Origin: Pseudomonas fragi | GTDB taxonomy: Bacteria > Pseudomonadota > Gammaproteobacteria > Pseudomonadales > Pseudomonadaceae | DNA length: 64,000 nucleotides | Assembly: GCF_002269505.1 (NCBI RefSeq) | Contig: NZ_NQKQ01000029.1 | Coordinates: forward strand, 1-64,000 | Direction: 5' to 3' | Shown here: positions 15,217 through 23,624 of the stretch, piece after piece | Numbering within the stretch: the stretch's first letter is position 1 | Layout of the letters: each line of letters begins with the position of its first letter | The notes under the pieces: model-generated | Databases searched by the model: none | What the model was told of the DNA's origin: nothing | What the model saw: only the letters and a program-made list of their open reading frames with translations | Program-made: the position numbers and the translations under genes

Positions 15217-16308
15217 TTACAACTGGCCCAGCACAGGCGTGCTGACGCGTACGTCGGCGTTCTGACCACGGTGGCGCAGCAGGTGGTCCATCAGCACAAT
15301 GGCCATCATCGCTTCGGCTATCGGCGTGGCACGAATGCCCACGCATGGGTCATGACGGCCCTTGGTGATCACGTCCACCGGATTGCCATGCACGTCGATC
15401 GAGCGCCCCGGCGTGGTGATACTCGATGTTGGCTTGAGGGCCAGATGGGCAACAATCGGCTGACCCGACGAAATACCGCCCAGGATGCCGCCAGCGTTGT
15501 TGCTCAGGAAACCTTCAGGGGTCATCTCGTCACGGTGCTCGGTGCCGCGCTGGGCAACACTGGCAAAACCGGCCCCGATCTCGATGCCCTTGACCGCGTT
15601 GATGCTCATCAGCGCATGGGCCAGCTCGGCGTCCAGACGGTCGAATATTGGCTCGCCCAACCCCGGGATCACGCCTTCGGCGACCACGGTGATTTTGGCG
15701 CCAACCGAGTCCTGGTCGCGGCGCAGTTGATCCATGTAGGCCTCAAGCTCGGGCACTTTGTCCGGGTCAGGGCTGAAAAAGGCGTTTTCTTCGACCGAGT
15801 CCCAGGTCTTGAACGGGATTTCAATCGGGCCCAGCTGGCTCATATAACCGCGAATCACTATGCCCTGGGTGGCCAGGTACTTCTTCGCGATGGCACCGGC
15901 GGCCACACGCATGGCCGTTTCACGGGCCGAACTGCGACCGCCGCCGCGGTAATCGCGCTCGCCGTATTTGTGGTGATAGGTGTAGTCGGCGTGGGCCGGG
16001 CGGAACAGATCCTTGATTGCCGAATAGTCCTTGGACTTCTGGTCGGTGTTGCGGATCAGCAGGCCGATGGCGCAACCAGTGGTGCGACCTTCAAACACCC
16101 CGGAGAGGATTTCGACTTCGTCGGCTTCCTGGCGCTGGGTGGTGTGGCGGCTGGTGCCAGGCTTGCGTCGATCCAGATCACGTTGCAGATCTTCAAGGGA
16201 CAGCTCCAGCCCTGGCGGGCAGCCATCAACAATGGCGACCAACGCCGGACCATGGCTCTCGCCAGCGGTGGTGACAGTGAACAGCTTGCCGTAGGTATTG
16301 CCGGACAT
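15217..16308 (-). CDS. aroC: chorismate synthase
   Basis: 363-residue FMN-dependent enzyme converting 5-enolpyruvylshikimate-3-phosphate to chorismate, the last common step to aromatic amino acids and folate. It shows the three signatures: 'GESHGPALVAIVDGCPPG', 'GRSSARETAMRVAAGAIAK' and a late 'TKGRHDPCVGIRATPIAEAM'. ATG at 16308 (MSGNTYGKLF) is the standard start. The MFS gene follows closely downstream. Confidence 0.97.
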   Translation of the reverse strand: MSGNTYGKLFTVTTAGESHGPALVAIVDGCPPGLELSLEDLQRDLDRRKPGTSRHTTQRQEADEVEILSGVFEGRTTGCAIGLLIRNTDQKSKDYSAIKDLFRPAHADYTYHHKYGERDYRGGGRSSARETAMRVAAGAIAKKYLATQGIVIRGYMSQLGPIEIPFKTWDSVEENAFFSPDPDKVPELEAYMDQLRRDQDSVGAKITVVAEGVIPGLGEPIFDRLDAELAHALMSINAVKGIEIGAGFASVAQRGTEHRDEMTPEGFLSNNAGGILGGISSGQPIVAHLALKPTSSITTPGRSIDVHGNPVDVITKGRHDPCVGIRATPIAEAMMAIVLMDHLLRHRGQNADVRVSTPVLGQL

Positions 16309-16500
16309 GCAGGGCGCTCCGCGAAAATCAGCCGATAAAGTTCAGCCCAGGATCAATTCAAGTCTTGTTGCAGCACAACAGATGTTGAACAGATCCCAGA
16401 TAACCAAATACGCCAGTATACGCAGGCTACCTCTGTAGTTCATCCTCGAACCTTACTCATCCGGGTTTGTCCAACCGGCACATTACACAATGATGGCGCT

Positions 16501-17505
16501 ATGATGCTGCGAATACTCTTACTAGCACTGACCCTGTTTGGCTTTGGCTCCCAGGCCCTCGCGGCCCCTCCCTCCAATGTCTTGCTACGGCCCATTGAGC
16601 TGGAAACCGGCTCCGGCACGCTGTATGGCTCGCTGGTTTTGCCCAAGAGTGACAAACCCGTACCCGTGGTGCTGATTATTGCCGGCTCAGGCCCGACTGA
16701 CCGCGACGGCAACAACCCCATCGGCGGGCGTAATGACAGCCTGAAAAAACTCGCCTGGCGCCTGGCCCAGAGCAATATCGCCAGTGTGCGTTTCGACAAG
16801 CGTGGCATAGCGCAAAGCCAGCCTGCCGGGCCTGACGAAGAAAAGCTCAACTTCGATCAGTATGTGGCCGACGCCGTGGCCTGGGGCGAAAAGCTTAAGA
16901 GCGACCCGCGCTTTGGCAAGGTGTTTGTCCTCGGCCACAGTGAAGGCGCCATGATCGCCAGCCTGGCCGCGCCACAAATCGGCGCCGCCGGGGTGGTTTC
17001 CATTGCTGGTACGGGCCGCCCGGTGGGTGTGCTGCTGCGCGAGCAGTTGCAACGCAACCATCTGCCACCTGCACAGCTCAAGCGCAGCTTTGAACTGATC
17101 AGCAGCCTGGAAGCCGGTAAAACCGACGACAATGTGCCCAAGGATCTGCAAGTGGTATTTCGCCCCAGCGTTCAGCCTTATATGATCAGCCTGCTGCGCC
17201 ACGACCCGGCAGCCGCTTTCGGCGCATTGAAAATGCCGGCCATGATCATCCAGGGCACCCACGACATTCAGGTCGATGTCAAGGATGCCCGCCTGCTCAA
17301 GGCTGCCAAGCCCGATGCCGTGCTGACGCTGATCAACGGCATGAACCACGTGATGCGCATCGTGCCTATGGACATGAAGCGCCAGGTTCAGTCCTATAAC
17401 GATCCCAATCAGCGCCTGGCGGGCGAACTGGGTGATCGAACTGTGCGCTTTATCACGAAAGTGAACGCAGGGCAGCCCTACAGTACTGCACATAACGGCC
17501 GATAA
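16501..17505 (+). CDS. secreted alpha/beta hydrolase (S33-like)
   Basis: 334 residues with a signal peptide (MMLRILLLALTLFGFGSQALA, cleaved about residue 22). The core has the alpha/beta-hydrolase fold: oxyanion region 'IIAGSGPTDRDGNNP', nucleophile elbow 'LGHSEGAM' (Ser), Asp in 'QGTHDIQVDVKD' and His in 'MNHVMR'. It is probably a periplasmic esterase or peptidase-like enzyme; the substrate is unknown. It is divergent from aroC. Confidence 0.88.
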   Translation: MMLRILLLALTLFGFGSQALAAPPSNVLLRPIELETGSGTLYGSLVLPKSDKPVPVVLIIAGSGPTDRDGNNPIGGRNDSLKKLAWRLAQSNIASVRFDKRGIAQSQPAGPDEEKLNFDQYVADAVAWGEKLKSDPRFGKVFVLGHSEGAMIASLAAPQIGAAGVVSIAGTGRPVGVLLREQLQRNHLPPAQLKRSFELISSLEAGKTDDNVPKDLQVVFRPSVQPYMISLLRHDPAAAFGALKMPAMIIQGTHDIQVDVKDARLLKAAKPDAVLTLINGMNHVMRIVPMDMKRQVQSYNDPNQRLAGELGDRTVRFITKVNAGQPYSTAHNGR

Positions 17506-17558
17506 ACCGGTGTCGGCCGTCTTTGCTTTGCTGACATCCAGCACAGGATCGAGCCGTT

Positions 17559-18350
17559 ATGAGCGACACCCCTTCACAACCCGCCGGGCCCGAGGCACCG
17601 GCAGTGCCCGAGGCCCCGCCGCTGCCTTGGGCCGACGTGCAGCCCGAGCATTTGCGGATGCTGCGCCTCGCCCCCCTGCCCACTGACCGCAGCACCGGGG
17701 CACGGCCGTTGCGTTTTGTGCAGTACGGCTACGCCACACGCCACAGCAAAGAGCTAAGCCTGCTGCGCATGACCATCACCCTGCCCGGCCAGCGCGTGCG
17801 CAGCGAACAGAACCAGCTTGACCTGTGGGTCGACCACACCACCCACCGCGTGCGCTTCAGTCCTGAACGCGGCTTGCAAGTTGAACCGCTGAACCGAGGG
17901 ATCGGCCGCTTTCTGCTGGCACAGGCAGCGCTGTGGGCGCAAAAAAAATGGTCGCACTACCGCGTTGACGGCATTGACCTGCCCAGCCGGGATGCCATGA
18001 ATGAAGACAGCCGCCTGCGCCGCGATCATTTTTTGCGGGTGCAGGGGTTTGATGTGGTGTATGCCGACGCCCAGTTTCTCAAGGCACGGATCGAAGACGT
18101 GCAGGTGGGCGAGTTGCTGGACAGCTGGAATGGCGAGAAACTTCAGTTCCTCGACGTTCTTGAGACTGCGCAAATGCTCCAGCAAGCCGAACAGAACTTG
18201 CAGGAACAAGAGGTAAAACTGCGGGAAAAAGATGAAAAGCTTGGCAGGTACCAACGCGAAGAAATGGGCCTGCGCTTCACCATCACCTGCCTGGTAGCCT
18301 TTGCGGTGTTCCAGGCAGGGTTGTTGATCTGGATTGCGACCCACCGCTAG
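17559..18350 (+). CDS. hypothetical protein with GNAT-like core, coiled coil and C-terminal anchor
   Basis: 263 residues. The N-terminal ~25 residues are Pro/Ala-rich. A central region (about 100-190) carries 'GIGRFLLAQAALWAQKKW' and 'EDSRLRRDHFLRVQGFDVVYAD', which resemble the acetyl-CoA-binding and following helices of GNAT folds. A Gln/Glu-rich coiled coil spans about 205-238, and one membrane helix (about 243-260) ends the protein, giving a tail-anchored layout. I infer the GNAT resemblance by eye only. It starts 53 bp after the hydrolase and may be cotranscribed. Confidence 0.65.
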   Translation: MSDTPSQPAGPEAPAVPEAPPLPWADVQPEHLRMLRLAPLPTDRSTGARPLRFVQYGYATRHSKELSLLRMTITLPGQRVRSEQNQLDLWVDHTTHRVRFSPERGLQVEPLNRGIGRFLLAQAALWAQKKWSHYRVDGIDLPSRDAMNEDSRLRRDHFLRVQGFDVVYADAQFLKARIEDVQVGELLDSWNGEKLQFLDVLETAQMLQQAEQNLQEQEVKLREKDEKLGRYQREEMGLRFTITCLVAFAVFQAGLLIWIATHR

Positions 18351-18377
18351 TACAGCGGCTACTGACATATTTCAACC

Positions 18378-18400
18378 GTGGGAGCGAGCCTGCTCGCGAA
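18378..18400. repeat. REP element (single)
   Basis: gtgggagcgagcctgctcgcgaa: the Pseudomonas REP core, with the internal palindrome gcgagc-ct-gctcgc. It lies between two convergent genes and the same core recurs at 50467-50526. Confidence 0.85.
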
Positions 18401-18416
18401 TGATCTACACCCGCTA

Positions 18417-19325
18417 TCAGACCCGCGACGCAAACAGCGCCTGATGCTCGCGGCACAGCTCGGCAGTCAGCATGAATACACCGTGGCCACCGCGCTCAAA
18501 ATCAAGCCAGGCGAAGTCGACTTCCGGGTACAGCGACTCAACGTGTATCTGGCTATTACCTACCTCAACAATCAGCAAGCCTTTTTCTGTCAGGTGATCC
18601 GCCGCTTCGGCCAGCATCCGGCGTACCAGGTTCAGACCGTCATCACCGCAGGCCAGGCCCAGTTCCGGCTCGTGCTGATACTCGGCAGGCATATCGGCAA
18701 AGTCTTCAGCATCGACATACGGCGGGTTGGACACGATCAGGTCAAAGCGCTGCCCCGGCAAGCCCTCAAAGCCGTCGCCCTGCACGGTGTACACGCGCTC
18801 ATCAACGCCGTGACGCTCGATGTTCTGGTTGGCCACTTCAAGGGCTTCAAAGGACAGGTCGGCCAGTACTACTTCTGCGTTCTGGAACTCGTAGGCACAG
18901 GCAATGCCGATACAGCCCGAACCGGTACACAGGTCGAGAATGCGCGCGGGCTCGGCAGCCAGCCACGGCTCAAAACGTTTTTCGATCAACTCGCCAATCG
19001 GCGAACGCGGGATCAGCACGCGTTCATCAACGATAAACGACATACCGCAGAACCAGGCCTCACCCAACAGGTAGGCCGTCGGCACGCGTTCTTCGATACG
19101 GCGCTTGAGCAGATGCTGCAGGTTGACCAGCTCATCGTCTTCAAGGCGGCAGTCGAGATAACTGTCGGCAATTTCCCACGGCAGGTTCAGCGCACCCAAC
19201 ACCAGTTGACGGGCTTCGTCCCAGGCGTTGTCGGTGCCATGACCAAAGAACAGATCTTCCCCATGAAAGTGGCTAACGGCCCAGCGAATATGGTCGCGCA
19301 GAGTGCGCAGGCGGGAAGTGATCAA
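18417..19325 (-). CDS. prmB: ribosomal protein uL3 N5-glutamine methyltransferase
   Basis: 302-residue SAM-dependent methyltransferase modifying a Gln of ribosomal protein L3. The SAM motif is 'ILDLCTGSGCIGIACAY' and the catalytic motif is 'DLIVSNPPYVDAEDF' (NPPY). The start is TTG at 19325, supported by GAGGAG 8 bp upstream and by the family start 'MITSRLRTLRD'. It is transcribed alone on the minus strand. Confidence 0.94.
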   Translation of the reverse strand: MITSRLRTLRDHIRWAVSHFHGEDLFFGHGTDNAWDEARQLVLGALNLPWEIADSYLDCRLEDDELVNLQHLLKRRIEERVPTAYLLGEAWFCGMSFIVDERVLIPRSPIGELIEKRFEPWLAAEPARILDLCTGSGCIGIACAYEFQNAEVVLADLSFEALEVANQNIERHGVDERVYTVQGDGFEGLPGQRFDLIVSNPPYVDAEDFADMPAEYQHEPELGLACGDDGLNLVRRMLAEAADHLTEKGLLIVEVGNSQIHVESLYPEVDFAWLDFERGGHGVFMLTAELCREHQALFASRV

Positions 19326-19599
19326 TGGTCTTACTCCTCAAAATCGATTGGCGATTCTAACAGCCAAACCCCTACGCGCCAAAGGTGCGCCAGCACGGCT
19401 ACACGTGACGGCGTTTCAAAAAGTAAGAGCGTGTACAATAAAAATTCGAAATCGCTCCAGTTTGTGCATTTTATGGCTACAAAGCATTAGATTGACATCG
19501 CTACAGACCAGCAATCACAAGGCCTGCACGACAAGTCATTCACATAAACGCTCCGCCAGTGGAGAATGTCGCAAAAGCCCCATTCAAAGGAGCCCCCGA

Positions 19600-20190
19600 A
19601 TGCCCGCTTTAAAGACGATGTTTCAACTCACAGGACGTGGTTATGCCGCAGCCAATCTGAGCAACGCCAGCCTGCTGATCATCGATGCGCAAAATGAATA
19701 CCTGAGCGGGCCATTGGCCCTTTCCGGCATGGACGCGGCCACCGCCAACATTGCCCGCCTGCTTGACGCGGCACGCAAGGCCAGGCGCCCGGTCATCCAC
19801 ATCCGTCACCTGGGCACCGTTGGCGGCATGTTCGACCCCCAGGGCGAGCGCGGCGCTTTTATCAAGGGCCTTGAACCACAAGGCGATGAGCTGATTATCG
19901 AAAAGCGCATGCCCAACGCATTCAACGACACCGGCCTGCAAAAAGCCCTGGAAAACCTCGGCTCGCTGGATGTGATCGTCTGCGGCTTCATGAGCCACTC
20001 CAGCGTCAGCACCACCGTACGTGCGGCCAAGGACTACGGCTTGCGTTGCACCCTGGTGGAAGACGCCTGCGCCACCCGCGACCTGCCGACTGCGGACGGC
20101 ATCATCAGCGCCGAGCAAGTGCAAAAAACCGAAATGGCCATCATGAACGACAACTTTGCCACCCTGACGCTGACCCAAAACCTGATTTGA
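19600..20190 (+). CDS. isochorismatase-like (cysteine hydrolase family) protein with Ser at the nucleophile position
   Basis: 196 residues with the isochorismatase fold: 'LLIIDAQNEYLSG' (Asp of the triad), 'IEKRMPNAFNDT' (Lys) and 'VIVCGFMSHSSVSTTVRAA'. The catalytic cysteine is usually the residue before the Val in this last motif (pattern G-F-x-T-H-x-C-V). Here it is Ser. The upstream Cys in 'VIVCG' is on the strand and not in the usual place. The product may have altered chemistry. ATG at 19600 follows AAAGGAG. Confidence 0.85.
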   Translation: MPALKTMFQLTGRGYAAANLSNASLLIIDAQNEYLSGPLALSGMDAATANIARLLDAARKARRPVIHIRHLGTVGGMFDPQGERGAFIKGLEPQGDELIIEKRMPNAFNDTGLQKALENLGSLDVIVCGFMSHSSVSTTVRAAKDYGLRCTLVEDACATRDLPTADGIISAEQVQKTEMAIMNDNFATLTLTQNLI

Positions 20191-20334
20191 GCTGAGCCGG
20201 ACCAAGACGGGCGGCCTGTGCAACCGCCCATTCCAGCCTCTTCTACTCCTGTGCATTTGCCAATTTCGCCTCAGGCAGGAACAACCTGCCCAAGCACCTG
20301 TCGAAGGGCCGATACCCTTTAAGGAAAGATCGGA

Positions 20335-20655
20335 ATGAAGATCTCCGATGGTTTTGACGCTCGGCGCTTGCGCCCCAAAGCCCACCGCGACTGGCGCTCG
20401 CGACTGGTACTGCTGTTTGCAGCGCTGCTGGCACTGTTTGGCCTATTGTTGCTGGTGGCGGGTGCCGCCAGCCTGATTGGCCACCCCACAGCCCTGGGCG
20501 AGCTCAATGCCAGTCCCGCAGGGGCTGCGCTGGTGCTGGTGTTCGGCCTGCTGGTGGGCTGGTTGGGGATCTGGATGTGGCGTCGACGCCGACGCCTGAT
20601 GCGCAAGCCGTTTGGCCTGAACATGGCACCGCACCTGATGAAAAAGCACGACTGA
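20335..20655 (+). CDS. small two-helix membrane protein, hypothetical
   Basis: 106 residues: a basic N-terminus, two hydrophobic helices (about 24-46 and 60-82), then an Arg-rich cytosolic stretch 'WRRRRRLMRKPFG'. I do not recognise a family. It has a weak ribosome-binding site (AAGATCGG), lies 144 bp after the isochorismatase-like gene and 64 bp before smr, and its codon use looks native. Confidence 0.65.
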   Translation: MKISDGFDARRLRPKAHRDWRSRLVLLFAALLALFGLLLLVAGAASLIGHPTALGELNASPAGAALVLVFGLLVGWLGIWMWRRRRRLMRKPFGLNMAPHLMKKHD

Positions 20656-20719
20656 CCCATATCCCCCCGCCCGATTGTCGTCGACTTGGGTAAACTAGCC
20701 GCCCTTCGCGGAGGCTGAC

Positions 20720-21277
20720 ATGCAAGACGACGACTTTTCCCTGTTCAAAAACGAGATTCGCGGTGTCAAACCGATCAAGCACGATCGCGCCGACACCGGC
20801 AAACCCAAAGCTGACCGAGCGCAGCTGGCCAAGTTGCGCCAGAACGCCATTGTGCGCACCAACGCGACCATCATCGACGGCCTGTCAGACCAGTTTGTGA
20901 TTGATGTGGGTCCCGAGGATCAACTGAGCTGGGCCCGTGACGGCGTGCAGGAAAGCCAGATGCGCAAGCTCAAGCTGGGTCAGATCAGCTTCGAGGGCAG
21001 CCTGGACCTGCACGGCATGACCGTCGAAAAGGCCCGCGAGACCCTTTGGGAATTCCTCGGCGAAGCTGTCCGCCTCGAAGTTCGCTGCGTGCGTGTTACC
21101 CACGGCAAGGCCGTGCGTCTGGACGGCAAGCGCCCGATGATCAAAAGTCACGTCAACACCTGGTTGCGCCAGCACTCACAGGTGCTGGGCTTCTGCTCCT
21201 GCCAGGCCAGGCATGGCGGCGCCGGCGCGGTCTATGTGATGCTCAAACGCACCATGATGGAGGGACGCGATGAGTGA
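20720..21277 (+). CDS. Smr domain endonuclease-like protein
   Basis: 185 residues. The C-terminal Smr domain (about 90-180) has 'SLDLHGMTVEKARETL' (the LDLHG motif), 'VRVTHGKAVRLDGKRP' (THGK) and a closing 'HGGAGAVYVMLKR'. Stand-alone Smr proteins are DNA-nicking or RNA-acting nucleases. It starts 20720 after GGAGG. In relatives, as I recall, folE lies just downstream; here a 10-kb block intervenes. An ATG overlapping its stop opens a frame of only 12 codons. Confidence 0.9.
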   Translation: MQDDDFSLFKNEIRGVKPIKHDRADTGKPKADRAQLAKLRQNAIVRTNATIIDGLSDQFVIDVGPEDQLSWARDGVQESQMRKLKLGQISFEGSLDLHGMTVEKARETLWEFLGEAVRLEVRCVRVTHGKAVRLDGKRPMIKSHVNTWLRQHSQVLGFCSCQARHGGAGAVYVMLKRTMMEGRDE

Positions 21278-21311
21278 ACCAGGGCCGACTGCCCCATTCG
21301 CCCACTGATTG

Positions 21312-23264
21312 TCAGCGGGTAAAGATGGTGCGGCCGCGGAACACTGTGCGCTCGACTTTCACTTGCGCGATGCGTTCGGGCGTACCCTGCGCCACCAGAT
21401 CGAACAGATTTCGATCGATCACAATGAAGTTGGCCAGTTTGCCCGGCTCGATCGAACCGTACTGATGCCCCTGACGAACCGAGCGAGCGCCATTGATGGT
21501 GTAGGCCTCGAGCATCTGCTCCAGCGTAGCCGATTGATCGCTGTTGTAGGGTTTTTGATCAGCCCGCGAACGTGTAATGCCGGACGCAATGTTCACGAAC
21601 GGATTGGGATCACGGGTGTCAACAGGTGCATCACTGCCCGCCACCAGTATCGCGCCAGCCTGATGACTGCTGGCTACTGGATAGATAGCGCGCCAGGCAT
21701 AACTGCCCTTGTCGTACAACACGTCCTCCAGCGGTTGGCCCTTTTTGCTCGGCTGCAGAAATGGCACAACAGTGACATCGTACTCAGGATCCAGGTTCAT
21801 CCACGAGTAGGTATAGGTCAGGTAAAGACCCAATGCCCCCATGCGCTTTTGGTCATCCGGATGGATCACCTGCAAATTGGCAAGGGTGTGGGGGATTGCC
21901 CGGTCGCCATTGCGCTCACGGGCTGCCTGCAAGGCGTCCACTGCGACTCTTGCCGTGCGATCGCCGATACTGTGAATGTGCGTGGCGAAACCGTCGGCGT
22001 CCAGAGCCGAGACATAGCGTGTGAGCAGAGAGGGTTCAATATTGACGATGCCATTGAAGTTGGTTTCCTTGCTGTCATCGCGCACTGTTACCCGTACCTG
22101 GGATTGTGGATCGGCATCCTGCAGTTCCAGCGCTGGCATCTGATAGTTGTTGAGCATGCCCGCTGTTGGCAGGAACGGAGGAGTTGCAAAGGGGTCACCT
22201 TCGAGCACCCCATCCAGGAAGATCTTGACCACATCGGCTTTTATCAATGGGTTATCGGCAAACTCCTCACGAACCGAGCGCACCTTCGCCAGGCGCGCTG
22301 GAATATCTACTGCCCCGGCGTAATCTTCGGAAGCGAAACAGGTTGCCGTGGTTACATACATATTCAGCAGGTTCCGTTTCTGCATCGCGACATACTGGTC
22401 CCGAACAAAGTCAGTCGCACATGCATCCTGAATGCTGGTAATGCCGTTCATGGCCATCAGCTTGGAAATGTCGGGCAAGATATCGCCATACATCTGGCTG
22501 CCGAGACGATGCCCCTTGGGCAAGGTCATGAAATCGTAACTGGCAGCCTGAATTCGGTCCCTCGCACGATCCCGTACCACACCAGTATCCAGGCTGACGT
22601 ATGCAGCCAGTTCTGCGAACAAGCCCCCTTTGGAGAGAGACGCCCTGGAGAAACCTGCCGTCGCGCCATGCTCATCCCGGGCGGCAGCCAGCCCAAGGGA
22701 GTTATATGCGCTGGCATGACCATCCGATCCAAACAACATGACGGGACGGTCCGCAGACGCAGCATCCAGTGCCTGGCGTATGGTTCTGAAGGTTGAAGTA
22801 GGCTCGTTACCCGCATAAGGCATCCACTGGTCGACGATCAACCATGTGCCGGGAGCGGCCGGATAACGCGTCCGACACTCCCTGACCACTTGCGCCAACC
22901 TGTCCAGGTCAACACCCTGGCCCTGCAGGTCACACACATCGATGGCCACTGTGCCCAAGGTATGGACGTGGTTATCGTGAAAACCGGGCAACACCATTTT
23001 CCCTTGCAAGTCGATCACCGGGTAGCCCTGCCGGATAAACTCATCCACACCTTCACGCCCCCCTGCATACAAGATTTTTTCACCGGATATCACCATAGAA
23101 TCAACTTCACGGCGCAGGTCATCCTGGGTATTAATACGCCCATTGATATATACGGCGCCAGAACTAACAACCAACGAAGCTACGGGCGCATTACTGCACC
23201 CACTGACATATGACAACAGCAAGAATATAAAAAAACATTTCAAACTTTCACAAAAACCAAACAT
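21312..23264 (-). CDS. YtcJ-like amidohydrolase, lipoprotein
   Basis: 650 residues with a lipoprotein signal: hydrophobic 'CFFIFLLLSYVSGC' and a lipobox Cys near residue 23. The mature part is an amidohydrolase_3 TIM barrel with metal ligands in 'PGFHDNHVHTLG' (HxH), 'FATHIHSIGDRT' and 'VAGSDAPVDT', and a probable Lys in 'VVKIFLDGV'. It is probably a periplasmic or outer-membrane-bound hydrolase of amide or carbamate substrates. ATG 23264 follows GGGGAG. It is part of the accessory block but divergent from the biosynthetic operon. Confidence 0.87.
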   Translation of the reverse strand: MFGFCESLKCFFIFLLLSYVSGCSNAPVASLVVSSGAVYINGRINTQDDLRREVDSMVISGEKILYAGGREGVDEFIRQGYPVIDLQGKMVLPGFHDNHVHTLGTVAIDVCDLQGQGVDLDRLAQVVRECRTRYPAAPGTWLIVDQWMPYAGNEPTSTFRTIRQALDAASADRPVMLFGSDGHASAYNSLGLAAARDEHGATAGFSRASLSKGGLFAELAAYVSLDTGVVRDRARDRIQAASYDFMTLPKGHRLGSQMYGDILPDISKLMAMNGITSIQDACATDFVRDQYVAMQKRNLLNMYVTTATCFASEDYAGAVDIPARLAKVRSVREEFADNPLIKADVVKIFLDGVLEGDPFATPPFLPTAGMLNNYQMPALELQDADPQSQVRVTVRDDSKETNFNGIVNIEPSLLTRYVSALDADGFATHIHSIGDRTARVAVDALQAARERNGDRAIPHTLANLQVIHPDDQKRMGALGLYLTYTYSWMNLDPEYDVTVVPFLQPSKKGQPLEDVLYDKGSYAWRAIYPVASSHQAGAILVAGSDAPVDTRDPNPFVNIASGITRSRADQKPYNSDQSATLEQMLEAYTINGARSVRQGHQYGSIEPGKLANFIVIDRNLFDLVAQGTPERIAQVKVERTVFRGRTIFTR

Positions 23265-23624
23265 CTGAAACTCCCCGCTCAATAGTCGCCTGAACCTTGC
23301 AACGCAAACCTTCTACGCGGCAGAACAACTACCGTCAAGTGCAAGGTATAGCACGCACAGGTCATATCCGATAAAAATCACGGGAAAAAATGTATCAAAT
23401 TACAGCAGACTCACTCTCAACAACTACAACCAAGCTGTTGCATTTACCCTACACACTTGTAGCATCTTTTTATAACTGCCCAATAGGATAAAACCACCAA
23501 CCTCGCTACACTCTCCCCCGCAACTTGCAATCACGCACAGTCCGTCACTTTAAATTCGGCACCCGCCCCCACTGGCAGAATAAGCCCGGGCGCCGCTGCA
23601 TTGACCTAGCCGTCTGAGGCCGCC
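23265..23624. promoter_or_regulatory. divergent AT-rich control region of the accessory block
   Basis: 360 bp between the amidohydrolase start and the first gene of the operon. It is richer in A+T than its surroundings and holds no credible coding frame. It must contain both promoters. I could not fix a convincing -35/-10 pair or operator. Confidence 0.5.

Noticed and set aside
15271..16338. 355-codon open frame antisense to aroC
   Set aside because: aroC shows all chorismate synthase signatures; the antisense frame shows none.
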